NCBI GenBank assembly: GCA_905236195.1
Contig: CAJOOX010000166.1
Span: forward strand, 1 to 21,170
Reading direction: 5' to 3'
Source of the DNA: an uncultured Bacteroidales bacterium
GTDB taxonomy: Bacteria > Bacteroidota > Bacteroidia > Bacteroidales > UBA3663
DNA length: 21,170 bases
Shown here: one piece after another, positions 13,915 to 20,294 of the stretch
Layout: each line of letters starts with the position of its first letter
Position numbering within the stretch: the stretch's first letter is position 1
Notes under the pieces: model-generated
What the model saw: the letters and a program-made list of their open reading frames with translations, nothing else
Databases searched by the model: none
Told to the model about the DNA's origin: nothing
Program-made: the position numbers and the translations under genes

Positions 13915-15964
13915 ATTCAAAAGAACTCTGGTGACCACTGCGCTTCCCTACGCCAATGGTCCTGTACATATCGGACACCTTGCCGGTGTCTATGTGCCTG
14001 CCGATATCTATGTGCGCTACCTGCGCCTCAAGGGGCGTGAGGTCCTCTTCATCGGCGGCAGCGATGAACATGGTGTTCCCGTTACCCAGCGCGCACGCAA
14101 GGAAGGCATCACTCCTCAGGACGTGGTGGACCGTTACCACAATATCATCAAAAAATCGTTTGCCGAGTTCGGCATCTCTTTCGACATCTACAGCCGTACG
14201 ACCAGCAGCATTCACCACAAGTTTGCCGCCGATTTCTTCCGCAAGCTTTACGACGAGGGCAAACTGGTCGAACAGGAGAGCCTCCAGTTCTTCGACGAAC
14301 AGGAAAACCGCTTCCTCACCGACCGCGACATTCACGGTGAATGTCCCCGTTGTCACAATCTGGACGCCTACGGCGACCAGTGCGAGAAATGCGGAAGCAC
14401 CCTCTCGCCCGACGAACTCATCAATCCCCACAGCAAGGACGGACACCCGCTTGTCAAGAAACCTACCAAAAACTGGTATCTCCCCCTCAACGACTATCAG
14501 GACTGGCTCAAACAATGGATTCTGGCCGGCCACAAGGAATGGCGTCCCAATGTTTACGGGCAGTGCAAATCCTGGCTGGACCTCGATTTGCAGCCACGAG
14601 CCATGACCCGCGATCTCGACTGGGGTATTCCCGTGCCCGTCGAAGGTGCCGAGGGAAAGGTGCTCTACGTATGGTTCGACGCTCCCATCGGCTACATCTC
14701 CAACACCAAGGAACTCTGCGACAATGAGCCTGAGAAATGGGGCAGCTGGCAGAAGTGGTGGCAGGATCCCGAATCCCGCATCGTCCACTTTATCGGCAAG
14801 GATAATATCGTGTTCCATTGCATCATCTTCCCTACCATGCTCAAAGCTCACGGCGATTACACCCTGCCCGACAACGTGCCTTCCAACGAATTCCTCAACC
14901 TCGAGGGTAAAAAGATTTCCACGTCACGCAACTGGGCCATCTGGCTCAATGAATATCTCGTCGATATGCCCGGCAAACAGGACGTACTCCGCTATGTGCT
15001 CACGGCCAATGCGCCCGAGACCAAGGACAACGACTTCACCTGGAAGGACTATCAGGCTCGCAACAACAACGAACTCGTTGCCGTCTATGGCAACTTCATC
15101 AACCGGGCCCTCAAACTCACCGAGAAATACTTCTCCAACCATGTGCCTGCCCTCGGCGAACTCTCCGACTACGACCGTCAGACCCTCGCCGAATTCAGCG
15201 ACTGCAAGGCACGCGTGGAGGATCTGCTCGAAAACTTCAAGTTCCGCGATGCACAGAAGGAGGCTATGGAGCTGGCGCGTATCGGCAACAAATATTTGGC
15301 TGAGACGGAGCCTTGGAAGGTCGCCAAGACCGATATGAAACGTGTGGAGACCATCCTTAACCTCTCGCTCCAGATTGCTGCCAACCTCGCTATCGCTTTC
15401 GAGCCCTTCCTGCCTTTCTCCAGCGAGAAACTCCGTCGCATGCTCAACATGGAGTCCTTCTCCTGGAATCAGCTCGGCCGTACCGACATTCTGCCCGAAG
15501 GACATCAGTTGGGGGCTAGCGAACTCCTTTTCGAGAAGATTGAGGACGAAACCATCCAGGCGCAGATTCAGAAACTGCTCGACACCAAAAAGGCCAACGA
15601 GGAACAGAGTTACAAGCCGGCCCCCATTGCCGACACTGTTGCTTTCGACGATTTCCTCAAACTCGATATCCGTGTGGCTACAGTCATGGCATGCGAGAAG
15701 GTGAAGAAGAGCGACAAGCTCCTCAAGTTCACGCTCGATGACGGAACGGGTACACCCCGCACCATCGTCTCAGGCATTGCCAAACAGTACACCGAGCCCG
15801 AGGCCCTGGTGGGGCGTCAGGTATGCTTCATTGCCAACCTGGCTCCCCGTATGCTCAAGGGCATCGAAAGTCAGGGCATGATTCTGTCGGCCGAGGACTA
15901 TGACGGCAGTCTTTCCCTCACCGCCCTGGAACATGCCGTTAAGCCGGGTAGCAAAGTATGCTAA
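13907..15964 (+). CDS. metG: Methionyl-tRNA synthetase with C-terminal tRNA-binding domain
   Basis: The 685-residue enzyme charges tRNA-Met with methionine using ATP. The Rossmann-fold catalytic domain has the HIGH motif exactly at 21-24 (PVHIGHLAG). The connective insertion binds zinc through Cys146, Cys149, Cys159 and Cys162. The second signature is KISTS at 336-340 instead of KMSKS, with the functional Lys and final Ser kept. An anticodon-binding helical domain follows. Residues from about 580 form an EMAP-II/Arc1p-like tRNA-binding domain (DDFLKLDIRVATVMACEKVK, then VSGIAKQYTEPE and NLAPRMLKGIESQGMIL), which dimerises and adds tRNA affinity. The start overlaps GH3 by 8 bases in another frame, and the end overlaps the first CHR gene by 7, so translation is probably coupled along the operon. 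Confidence 0.97.
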   Translation: MDKFKRTLVTTALPYANGPVHIGHLAGVYVPADIYVRYLRLKGREVLFIGGSDEHGVPVTQRARKEGITPQDVVDRYHNIIKKSFAEFGISFDIYSRTTSSIHHKFAADFFRKLYDEGKLVEQESLQFFDEQENRFLTDRDIHGECPRCHNLDAYGDQCEKCGSTLSPDELINPHSKDGHPLVKKPTKNWYLPLNDYQDWLKQWILAGHKEWRPNVYGQCKSWLDLDLQPRAMTRDLDWGIPVPVEGAEGKVLYVWFDAPIGYISNTKELCDNEPEKWGSWQKWWQDPESRIVHFIGKDNIVFHCIIFPTMLKAHGDYTLPDNVPSNEFLNLEGKKISTSRNWAIWLNEYLVDMPGKQDVLRYVLTANAPETKDNDFTWKDYQARNNNELVAVYGNFINRALKLTEKYFSNHVPALGELSDYDRQTLAEFSDCKARVEDLLENFKFRDAQKEAMELARIGNKYLAETEPWKVAKTDMKRVETILNLSLQIAANLAIAFEPFLPFSSEKLRRMLNMESFSWNQLGRTDILPEGHQLGASELLFEKIEDETIQAQIQKLLDTKKANEEQSYKPAPIADTVAFDDFLKLDIRVATVMACEKVKKSDKLLKFTLDDGTGTPRTIVSGIAKQYTEPEALVGRQVCFIANLAPRMLKGIESQGMILSAEDYDGSLSLTALEHAVKPGSKVC

Positions 15965-16497
15965 CCGAACTCTTTCTCTCCTTTTTCCGTATCGGCGCAT
16001 TCACTATCGGTGGAGGCGCCGCTATGGTTCCGTTGATGGAGGCCGAAATCGTCAATCGCAAACAATGGCTCTCCCGCGAGGAGTTTCTCGACATCTTTGC
16101 CGTCTCGCAGGCCACACCCGGTCTGATGGCCGGCAATATGTCGTCTCATATCGGTTACAAGGTGGCTGGCATCAAGGGGGCGATTGTCGCCACGCTGGGC
16201 ACCGTGCTTCCCTCGCTGGTGTGTATTCTGGCAATTGCCATATTCTTCCGCATTTTTCGCGACAACCGGTGGGTCGAGGCTGCATTCAGGGGCATTCGTC
16301 CAGCCGTGGTAGCCCTCATTGCCCTGCCTGTCTTCTCGATGGCACGCAGCGCCAAGGTAACCTGGCACAACGTCTGGATTCCGGTTCTTTCCACCCTCCT
16401 CATCTGGCTGCTCGGGGTCTCTCCCGTCTGGATTATCGTTATATCGGGAACCTGCGGCTATCTTTATGGTCGTTATAAGCGCCAAACCGGAAAATAG
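15958..16497 (+). CDS. CHR-family (chromate-type) transporter, first half-size subunit
   Basis: The 179-residue membrane protein is a short-chain CHR protein (one Chromate_transp domain). The N-terminal signature is clear: FFRIGAFTIGGGAAMVPLM, then QWLSREEFLDIFAVSQATPG. About five hydrophobic segments follow, including GAIVATLGTVLPSLVCILAI and VWIIVISGTCGYLY. Short CHR proteins usually occur as adjacent unequal pairs that work as a heterodimer with opposite membrane orientation, equivalent to one long ChrA, and the partner is 44 bases downstream. Characterised long ChrA proteins expel chromate; in short-chain pairs from gut anaerobes the natural substrate is often unknown, so a chromate-resistance label would be over-interpretation. 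The ATG lies in the metG stop region (ATGCTAA), indicating coupled translation. Confidence 0.88.
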   Translation: MLTELFLSFFRIGAFTIGGGAAMVPLMEAEIVNRKQWLSREEFLDIFAVSQATPGLMAGNMSSHIGYKVAGIKGAIVATLGTVLPSLVCILAIAIFFRIFRDNRWVEAAFRGIRPAVVALIALPVFSMARSAKVTWHNVWIPVLSTLLIWLLGVSPVWIIVISGTCGYLYGRYKRQTGK

Positions 16498-16537
16498 TCC
16501 AATCTTCCAATCGTCAAATAGTATAATCGACCAATCG
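16490..16537. repeat. Two imperfect 24-base tandem repeats between the CHR genes
   Basis: Units 16490-16513 and 16514-16537 agree at 18 of 24 positions, sharing AAATAGT, AATC and CCAATCG blocks. The first unit contains the TAG stop of the upstream CHR gene, and the second carries the same AAATAG string outside the gene. The spacer is AT-rich and contrasts with the tightly overlapping genes on both sides. Confidence 0.65.
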
Positions 16538-16541
16538 TTCC

Positions 16542-17156
16542 GTGATTTTCTTCAAACTTTTCCTGGTATTCTCCTATATCGGCCTCTTCAACTTCGGCGG
16601 TGGTTATGCCATGCTTTCCTTCATCCAGCAGGAAGTCGTGGTCAAGAACCAATGGGTCAGTGATCAGGAATTCACCGACATCGTGGCTATCTCCAACATG
16701 ACGCCCGGTCCCATCGGAATCAATTGTGCGACGTATGTGGGATACACCTCCGTCATGAACGATGAGGCGTTGAAGTCCAACCTCTCCCCTGCGGCATTGC
16801 AATGCTGCGGCATGCTCGGCTCGGTGCTCGCCACCGTATCCGTCCTCTGGCTGCCCTTCATCCTCATGCTCTTCATCTCCAAACTCTTGCTACGTTACCG
16901 CAACTCATGGCAGGTGAATGCCATATTCTCAGGACTGCGGCCCGCCATCATCGGTCTGCTTGCGGCTGCTGTGCTCGTACTGATGACCCCGAGCAACTTC
17001 TCCAATCCGCGTACCGATTTCATCCCGTTCATCCTGTCGATTGCCATCTTCCTGTCCACCTTCTTCGGTTGCCGCAGATTCCGTTGGAATCCCATCACGG
17101 TCATCCTCTGCTGCGCCATCGCAGGCATCGTCTTCTACGGGTTCATCGGTTTGTAA
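16542..17156 (+). CDS. CHR-family (chromate-type) transporter, second half-size subunit
   Basis: The 204-residue membrane protein is the partner CHR subunit. It starts with GTG, placed so that the family N-terminus is complete: FFKLFLVFSYIGLFNFGGGY, then QWVSDQEFTDIVAISNMTPG and PIGINCATYVGY. These align with the same signatures in the preceding gene, showing ancient duplication of one CHR domain. Hydrophobic segments include GSVLATVSVLWLPFILMLFI, AIIGLLAAAVLVL and VILCCAIAGIVFYGFIGL. The loop after VGY is longer than in the first subunit. With its partner it should form an inner-membrane anion transporter of unknown natural substrate. It is the last gene of the topA operon and is followed by a terminator 21 bases downstream. 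Confidence 0.87.
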   Translation: MIFFKLFLVFSYIGLFNFGGGYAMLSFIQQEVVVKNQWVSDQEFTDIVAISNMTPGPIGINCATYVGYTSVMNDEALKSNLSPAALQCCGMLGSVLATVSVLWLPFILMLFISKLLLRYRNSWQVNAIFSGLRPAIIGLLAAAVLVLMTPSNFSNPRTDFIPFILSIAIFLSTFFGCRRFRWNPITVILCCAIAGIVFYGFIGL

Positions 17157-17176
17157 TATAAGCTGTGCCACACAAT

Positions 17177-17213
17177 AAAGCCAGACAGTTCCACACCGCC
17201 TGGCTTTTATTTT
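17177..17213 (+). terminator. Intrinsic terminator after the CHR genes
   Basis: AAAGCCAG (17177-17184) pairs perfectly with CTGGCTTT (17200-17207) over a 15-base loop and is followed by TATTTTATT. The flanking A and T runs could let it also stop minus-strand transcription coming from the lipoprotein gene, since the two genes converge here, but the T-tract on that side is weaker. Confidence 0.8.
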
Positions 17214-17227
17214 ATTCTTCTGAAGAA

Positions 17228-17288
17228 GTCTTCTGTCTATAATCTATATTCTATATCTTCAGTCTTCAGTCCTGATTAATCTTCAGTC
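17228..17288. repeat. Low-complexity repeats with three CTTCAGTC copies reaching a stop codon
   Basis: CTTCAGTC occurs at 17257-17264, 17264-17271 and 17281-17288, next to degenerate TCTATA/ATCTATAT copies at about 17234-17256. The last CTTCAGTC copy encodes part of the C-terminal Thr-Glu-Asp of the minus-strand lipoprotein. The spacer between the convergent genes is otherwise AT-rich and empty apart from the terminator. Confidence 0.6.
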
Positions 17289-18142
17289 ACTTCCCGTAAA
17301 TCAGCAATCCTCACCACCGGAGAATCAGGCAACAGGAGCGAACGCAGTTCTGTCCAGGGCACCGACACACGGATAGTCCCCATCGCATAGGGAGCAATCT
17401 CATACGGGTCGTAAATCCAGTTCATGCCGCGCTGGTCTATAAAGAAATTCTCAGTTGCCGTCACGGAAGCCGGATCGATAAAATACTCTGTCAGGTCCTC
17501 GGGTGTCTTGCAATCGTTGTCCTTCATCAACTGCTGCTGTATTTTCTCTGCCACAAGCGGAAGGATATCCAGGTCGAAGATATCAAGCAGATTCAGGGGA
17601 TAGAACGTCTGCAGATCCAACACACCCACTTTCGTAAGCGTTTCGCCGTGCGCACCGCCCGAATAGGTGTAGGTAGTTACCTGATAGCTTAAGAAATCGA
17701 ACTGGTCAAACAGCGGTTTGCCTTCCACCGTCTCCTCAAAACTGAGCCATCCGTATGCTTCCTGAGGTTGGTCCTCATAGTTTGCCAATAGTTCGGCTCC
17801 ATCCTTGCGATATTGTGCGATATAGTTTTCCGTATAAAGTTTCACCAGATTGTCAATCTTCGAACCGGCATTCGATGCAAAGGCGCCCTGTTTCACCAGG
17901 TTCACAATGAACGACTGGATGGCTGGAAGATTAGTTTCCTCCCGGGCTTCCAGCGGACGGGCCAGGTTTATGCGCAGATGACATACCGGTTGTTCCTGTT
18001 CCGGCAGCAGGCGGGCCAGAGTGTCAACCATTACAGTATCGAAGGTTACATGGTTGTCTTCCGCTATCGTCTGCTTCTTCGTGCAGCCGGTGGCCAGAAC
18101 AAAAACCGGAAATGCAAATAAAAGCAAAGTTTTCACTTTCAT
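17276..18142 (-). CDS. DUF3298/RsiV-like lipoprotein
   Basis: The 288-residue protein begins with a lipoprotein signal peptide ending LATGC, with Cys20 as the lipidation site. A Thr-, Lys- and Asp-rich linker follows. The body resembles the DUF4163/DUF3298 pair found in RsiV and PdaC: SYQVTTYTYSGGAHGET in the middle, then GVLDLQTFYPLNLLDIF, and a C-terminal region with FFIDQRGMNWIYDPYEIAPY, which fits the DUF3298 consensus. RsiV relatives bind lysozyme and some family members act on peptidoglycan, but no catalytic residues can be claimed here. No sigma factor is adjacent, so an anti-sigma role is unsupported. It should sit in the envelope, anchored to the outer or inner membrane. It is a single-gene unit, divergent from the small TPR gene and convergent with the CHR genes. 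Confidence 0.82.
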   Translation of the reverse strand: MKVKTLLLFAFPVFVLATGCTKKQTIAEDNHVTFDTVMVDTLARLLPEQEQPVCHLRINLARPLEAREETNLPAIQSFIVNLVKQGAFASNAGSKIDNLVKLYTENYIAQYRKDGAELLANYEDQPQEAYGWLSFEETVEGKPLFDQFDFLSYQVTTYTYSGGAHGETLTKVGVLDLQTFYPLNLLDIFDLDILPLVAEKIQQQLMKDNDCKTPEDLTEYFIDPASVTATENFFIDQRGMNWIYDPYEIAPYAMGTIRVSVPWTELRSLLLPDSPVVRIADLREVTED

Positions 18143-18167
18143 AACTAAATAAATATAAATTTCGGTG

Positions 18168-18175
18168 CAAAGATA
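18168..18175 (-). promoter_or_regulatory. Bacteroidetes -7 element for the lipoprotein gene
   Basis: On the minus strand this is TATCTTTG followed by CACCGAA, 25 bases upstream of the ATG at 18142. The surrounding 16 bases are identical to those at 360-375. A clear -33 TTTG at 20-base spacing is not visible. The opposite-strand promoter at 18198-18205 lies only 22 bases away, so RNA polymerases at the two sites would compete. Confidence 0.7.
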
Positions 18176-18197
18176 ATCATTTCTTTGAAAAAAGCGC

Positions 18198-18205
18198 TAT
18201 CTTTG
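18198..18205 (+). promoter_or_regulatory. Bacteroidetes -7 element for the small TPR gene
   Basis: TATCTTTG followed by CTCC matches the consensus and is 18 bases upstream of the ATG at 18224, giving a very short leader. This placement rules out the alternative TTG start at 18185, which would lie upstream of the promoter box. No TTTG at the usual -33 distance was found. Confidence 0.7.
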
Positions 18206-18223
18206 CTCCAAAAACTGGTAAAA

Positions 18224-19051
18224 ATGATAAAGAAATTCATATTTCTAATAGCCCACTTTGCAATCTGCATCACGATTTTCGGACAAACCTCCTACGATGA
18301 TTGGGTATCCCGCTCTTTTGATTACATTGAGCACGACAGCATCCCCCAGGCCATTGCGGCCCTGAAGGAAGCCATGCGTTTGGAACCAGCCAATCCCCAG
18401 AATGCCCTTCTGCTCTCCAACATGGGCACCCTCGAACGCCGTATCGGACGTCTCGACGATGCTGAATTGTCCTACTCGGCGGCGCTTGGGCTCCTACCCG
18501 ACAATGAGATTCTGCTCCGCAATCGGGCTTCACTCCGTTCCGAACGCGGCGACTATGGTGCTGCTGTTGATGACTGGACCACGCTTGTCGCCCTTTGGCC
18601 CCGCAACGAAGAATATCTCTACGAACGGGCGCTTTGCCGTCTTGTGTCCGGAGACACCATAGGCGCCAGACTCGACCTCGAATCCATCGACCGTATAAAC
18701 CCCAAGAGTGCCAAGGCGCGAATGGGTATGGCCTACGTCTACAAGGCACAGGGAGAATGGACCATGGCGCTCGACCTCTATAATGCCCTCCTCGAACATA
18801 ACAAAGATAATCCCCGGCTCCTCCGCGAACGCGCCGAGGTATATTACCGCCAGGGGCATATGGCCGCAGCGCTCCAGGACATCAACCGCGCCATCGAGCT
18901 CAGACCTGCCGAACCTCTTGCCTACGTTCTGAGGGCTCAGATCAGGCTCTCACGCAACGACCCGGAATATGCTTTGCGCGACATCCAAAAAGCACAGGAA
19001 CTGGGGGCTGATGCCCAAATTGTGGCCCAAATACGGGAAAAATTGAGGTAA
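18224..19051 (+). CDS. Small exported tetratricopeptide-repeat protein
   Basis: The protein has 275 residues from the ATG at 18224. It begins with a Sec signal peptide (KKFIFLIAHFAICITIFG, cleavage before Gln21). About six TPR units follow, for example IPQAIAALKEAMRLEPANPQ, IGRLDDAELSYSAALGLLPD, WTMALDLYNALLEHNKDNPR and MAAALQDINRAIELRPAEPL, the 34-residue helix pairs with Ala and Pro at consensus positions. It is probably a periplasmic protein-interaction scaffold; no enzymatic motif is visible. It is expressed from its own promoter, divergent from the RsiV-like lipoprotein. An 88-base AT-rich gap with a further promoter separates it from the HU/SPOR gene. I cannot assign a partner; the 902-residue TPR protein in the same window is not obviously its paralogue. 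Confidence 0.87.
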   Translation: MIKKFIFLIAHFAICITIFGQTSYDDWVSRSFDYIEHDSIPQAIAALKEAMRLEPANPQNALLLSNMGTLERRIGRLDDAELSYSAALGLLPDNEILLRNRASLRSERGDYGAAVDDWTTLVALWPRNEEYLYERALCRLVSGDTIGARLDLESIDRINPKSAKARMGMAYVYKAQGEWTMALDLYNALLEHNKDNPRLLRERAEVYYRQGHMAAALQDINRAIELRPAEPLAYVLRAQIRLSRNDPEYALRDIQKAQELGADAQIVAQIREKLR

Positions 19052-19098
19052 AATGCATTTTTTTCTTATCTTTTGCCTTTAATTTGAAAAATAATTCG

Positions 19099-19106
19099 TA
19101 TCTTTG
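19099..19106 (+). promoter_or_regulatory. Bacteroidetes -7 element for the HU/SPOR-recJ operon
   Basis: TATCTTTG followed by CAACGG lies 33 bases upstream of the ATG at 19140. TTTG strings are present at 19072-19075 and 19083-19086, but neither gives the standard 20-base spacing. The element sits in an AT-rich spacer of 88 bases that otherwise appears empty. Confidence 0.7.
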
Positions 19107-19139
19107 CAACGGAATTGACAAATTAATCCGACTGTAGTT

Positions 19140-20294
19140 ATGCAATTAGCCACATTTGTTGAGTTTTTGCTCATGACCCGACACTACTGCTGTGTGCCGG
19201 GATTGGGTGTATGGATGTCGAAAGATGTGCCTTCTCACAGCGAAAATGTGGATGGCTGCATTCGGCTTACGCCACCTCATCGTGAGATTACCTTCTCTTC
19301 TCAGATGCTCCACGACGACGGCGTCCTTATCACCCTGGTCATGGAGTCAGTCTCCGTCAGCTATGACGATGCTACAGCTTGGATCAACCGCGAGGTGAAA
19401 GCTGTAATCTCTCAGTTGGATTACGGTCCCGTAGTTGTAGGCCATATCGGTTCGCTCCTCAAAATCAATGGTCAAATTTCTTTCGACACGCCCGCTCACA
19501 ATGTAGGCGACCCCGCCAGTTATGGACTCGAAACCATCACGCTCACCCCTTGGAAGTCGCTCGAAAATGCAAGCAAGCAGGTGGCTGCAAACTCCAAAGA
19601 GGATGCCGAAAACTACCACATTACCCTCCCCAAGCAGTGGATTCACAAAGTGGCCGTCGCAGTCTTGATTGTATGTGCCATGTTTGCCAACATGGTTCCC
19701 TCCTTCGACTCTCGCAACGAACAGGCCAATATCGTCAATACCGATTTTCTCAGGAACACGTTCCACCTCAACACCCTCACCCGACAGTCATGGGATGAGG
19801 CTTGGGAAGATGCAGCCGTGCTCGATTCCATTGAGAGTGAAAATGCACTCACGCCCCTTGTCACCCTCAACGGCGACACCACTCAGGCCGTGCCCGGCGT
19901 ATGGAAGGAAGTTTCCCGCGAAGGTCTCCCCGACAGCCGCGATCTGATTGCCTCTTCCGTCAACGGAAAACTCTACTACATCATCGTAGCGTCCTGTTCT
20001 ACCGAAGCCAATGCCCGCGCTGAACTCCAGCGTCTGAGCAATGGCGGACGCAACGAAATCGGCATTCTCGCCAAAGACGGACGTTTCCGCCTCTACATCA
20101 ACTTGTTCTCCCTCAAACCCGATGCAGAACAATACCTTCTCGACCTTCGGCAGAACGAGTGTTTCAAGGACGCCTGGCTCCTGCCCGTCAAGGCCGATGC
20201 CCTCTCGCAAATAAAAAAAGATCAAGATAATGGCAACTACTTATCAGTGGAATTGTCGAACGTTGACCGAGGATCAGAAAGCGATCAGGGATGA
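19140..20294 (+). CDS. Membrane protein with N-terminal HU-CCDC81-like domain and C-terminal SPOR domain
   Basis: The 384-residue protein has three parts. Residues 1-135 resemble the tandem bacterial HU-CCDC81 domains of Bacteroidetes: TFVEFLLMTRHYCCVPGLGV, then LTPPHREITFSSQMLHDDG and VVVGHIGSLLKINGQISFDT. These are relatives of the HU/IHF DNA-binding fold. One transmembrane helix follows at about 168-188 (IHKVAVAVLIVCAMFANMVP). After a charged linker, residues 278-355 form a SPOR domain (YYIIVASCSTEANARAELQR, ending WLLPV), a fold that binds denuded peptidoglycan at division sites. The expected topology puts the HU-like part in the cytoplasm and SPOR in the periplasm. A link between nucleoid and septum is therefore possible but is inference; DNA binding by this HU variant is not shown. 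The gene overlaps recJ by 65 bases. Confidence 0.85.
   Translation: MQLATFVEFLLMTRHYCCVPGLGVWMSKDVPSHSENVDGCIRLTPPHREITFSSQMLHDDGVLITLVMESVSVSYDDATAWINREVKAVISQLDYGPVVVGHIGSLLKINGQISFDTPAHNVGDPASYGLETITLTPWKSLENASKQVAANSKEDAENYHITLPKQWIHKVAVAVLIVCAMFANMVPSFDSRNEQANIVNTDFLRNTFHLNTLTRQSWDEAWEDAAVLDSIESENALTPLVTLNGDTTQAVPGVWKEVSREGLPDSRDLIASSVNGKLYYIIVASCSTEANARAELQRLSNGGRNEIGILAKDGRFRLYINLFSLKPDAEQYLLDLRQNECFKDAWLLPVKADALSQIKKDQDNGNYLSVELSNVDRGSESDQG

Noticed and set aside
13811..14851. 346-codon minus-strand open frame opposite metG
   Set aside because: The opposite strand encodes the HIGH motif and zinc ligands of MetG; the antisense product matches nothing recognisable.
15958..17156. Chromate-resistance operon
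   Set aside because: The proteins are CHR family, but no ChrB-type regulator or other metal-resistance gene is present, so chromate as natural substrate is not supported.
17276..18142. Anti-sigma factor role for the RsiV-like lipoprotein
   Set aside because: There is no sigma factor gene nearby and no cytoplasmic anti-sigma domain; only the extracytoplasmic DUF3298-like part is present.
19050..19061. Palindrome AAAATGCATTTT as a terminator of the small TPR gene
   Set aside because: Although T residues follow, the arms are AT-only apart from one G-C pair and leave no room for a loop, so a stable RNA hairpin is unlikely.
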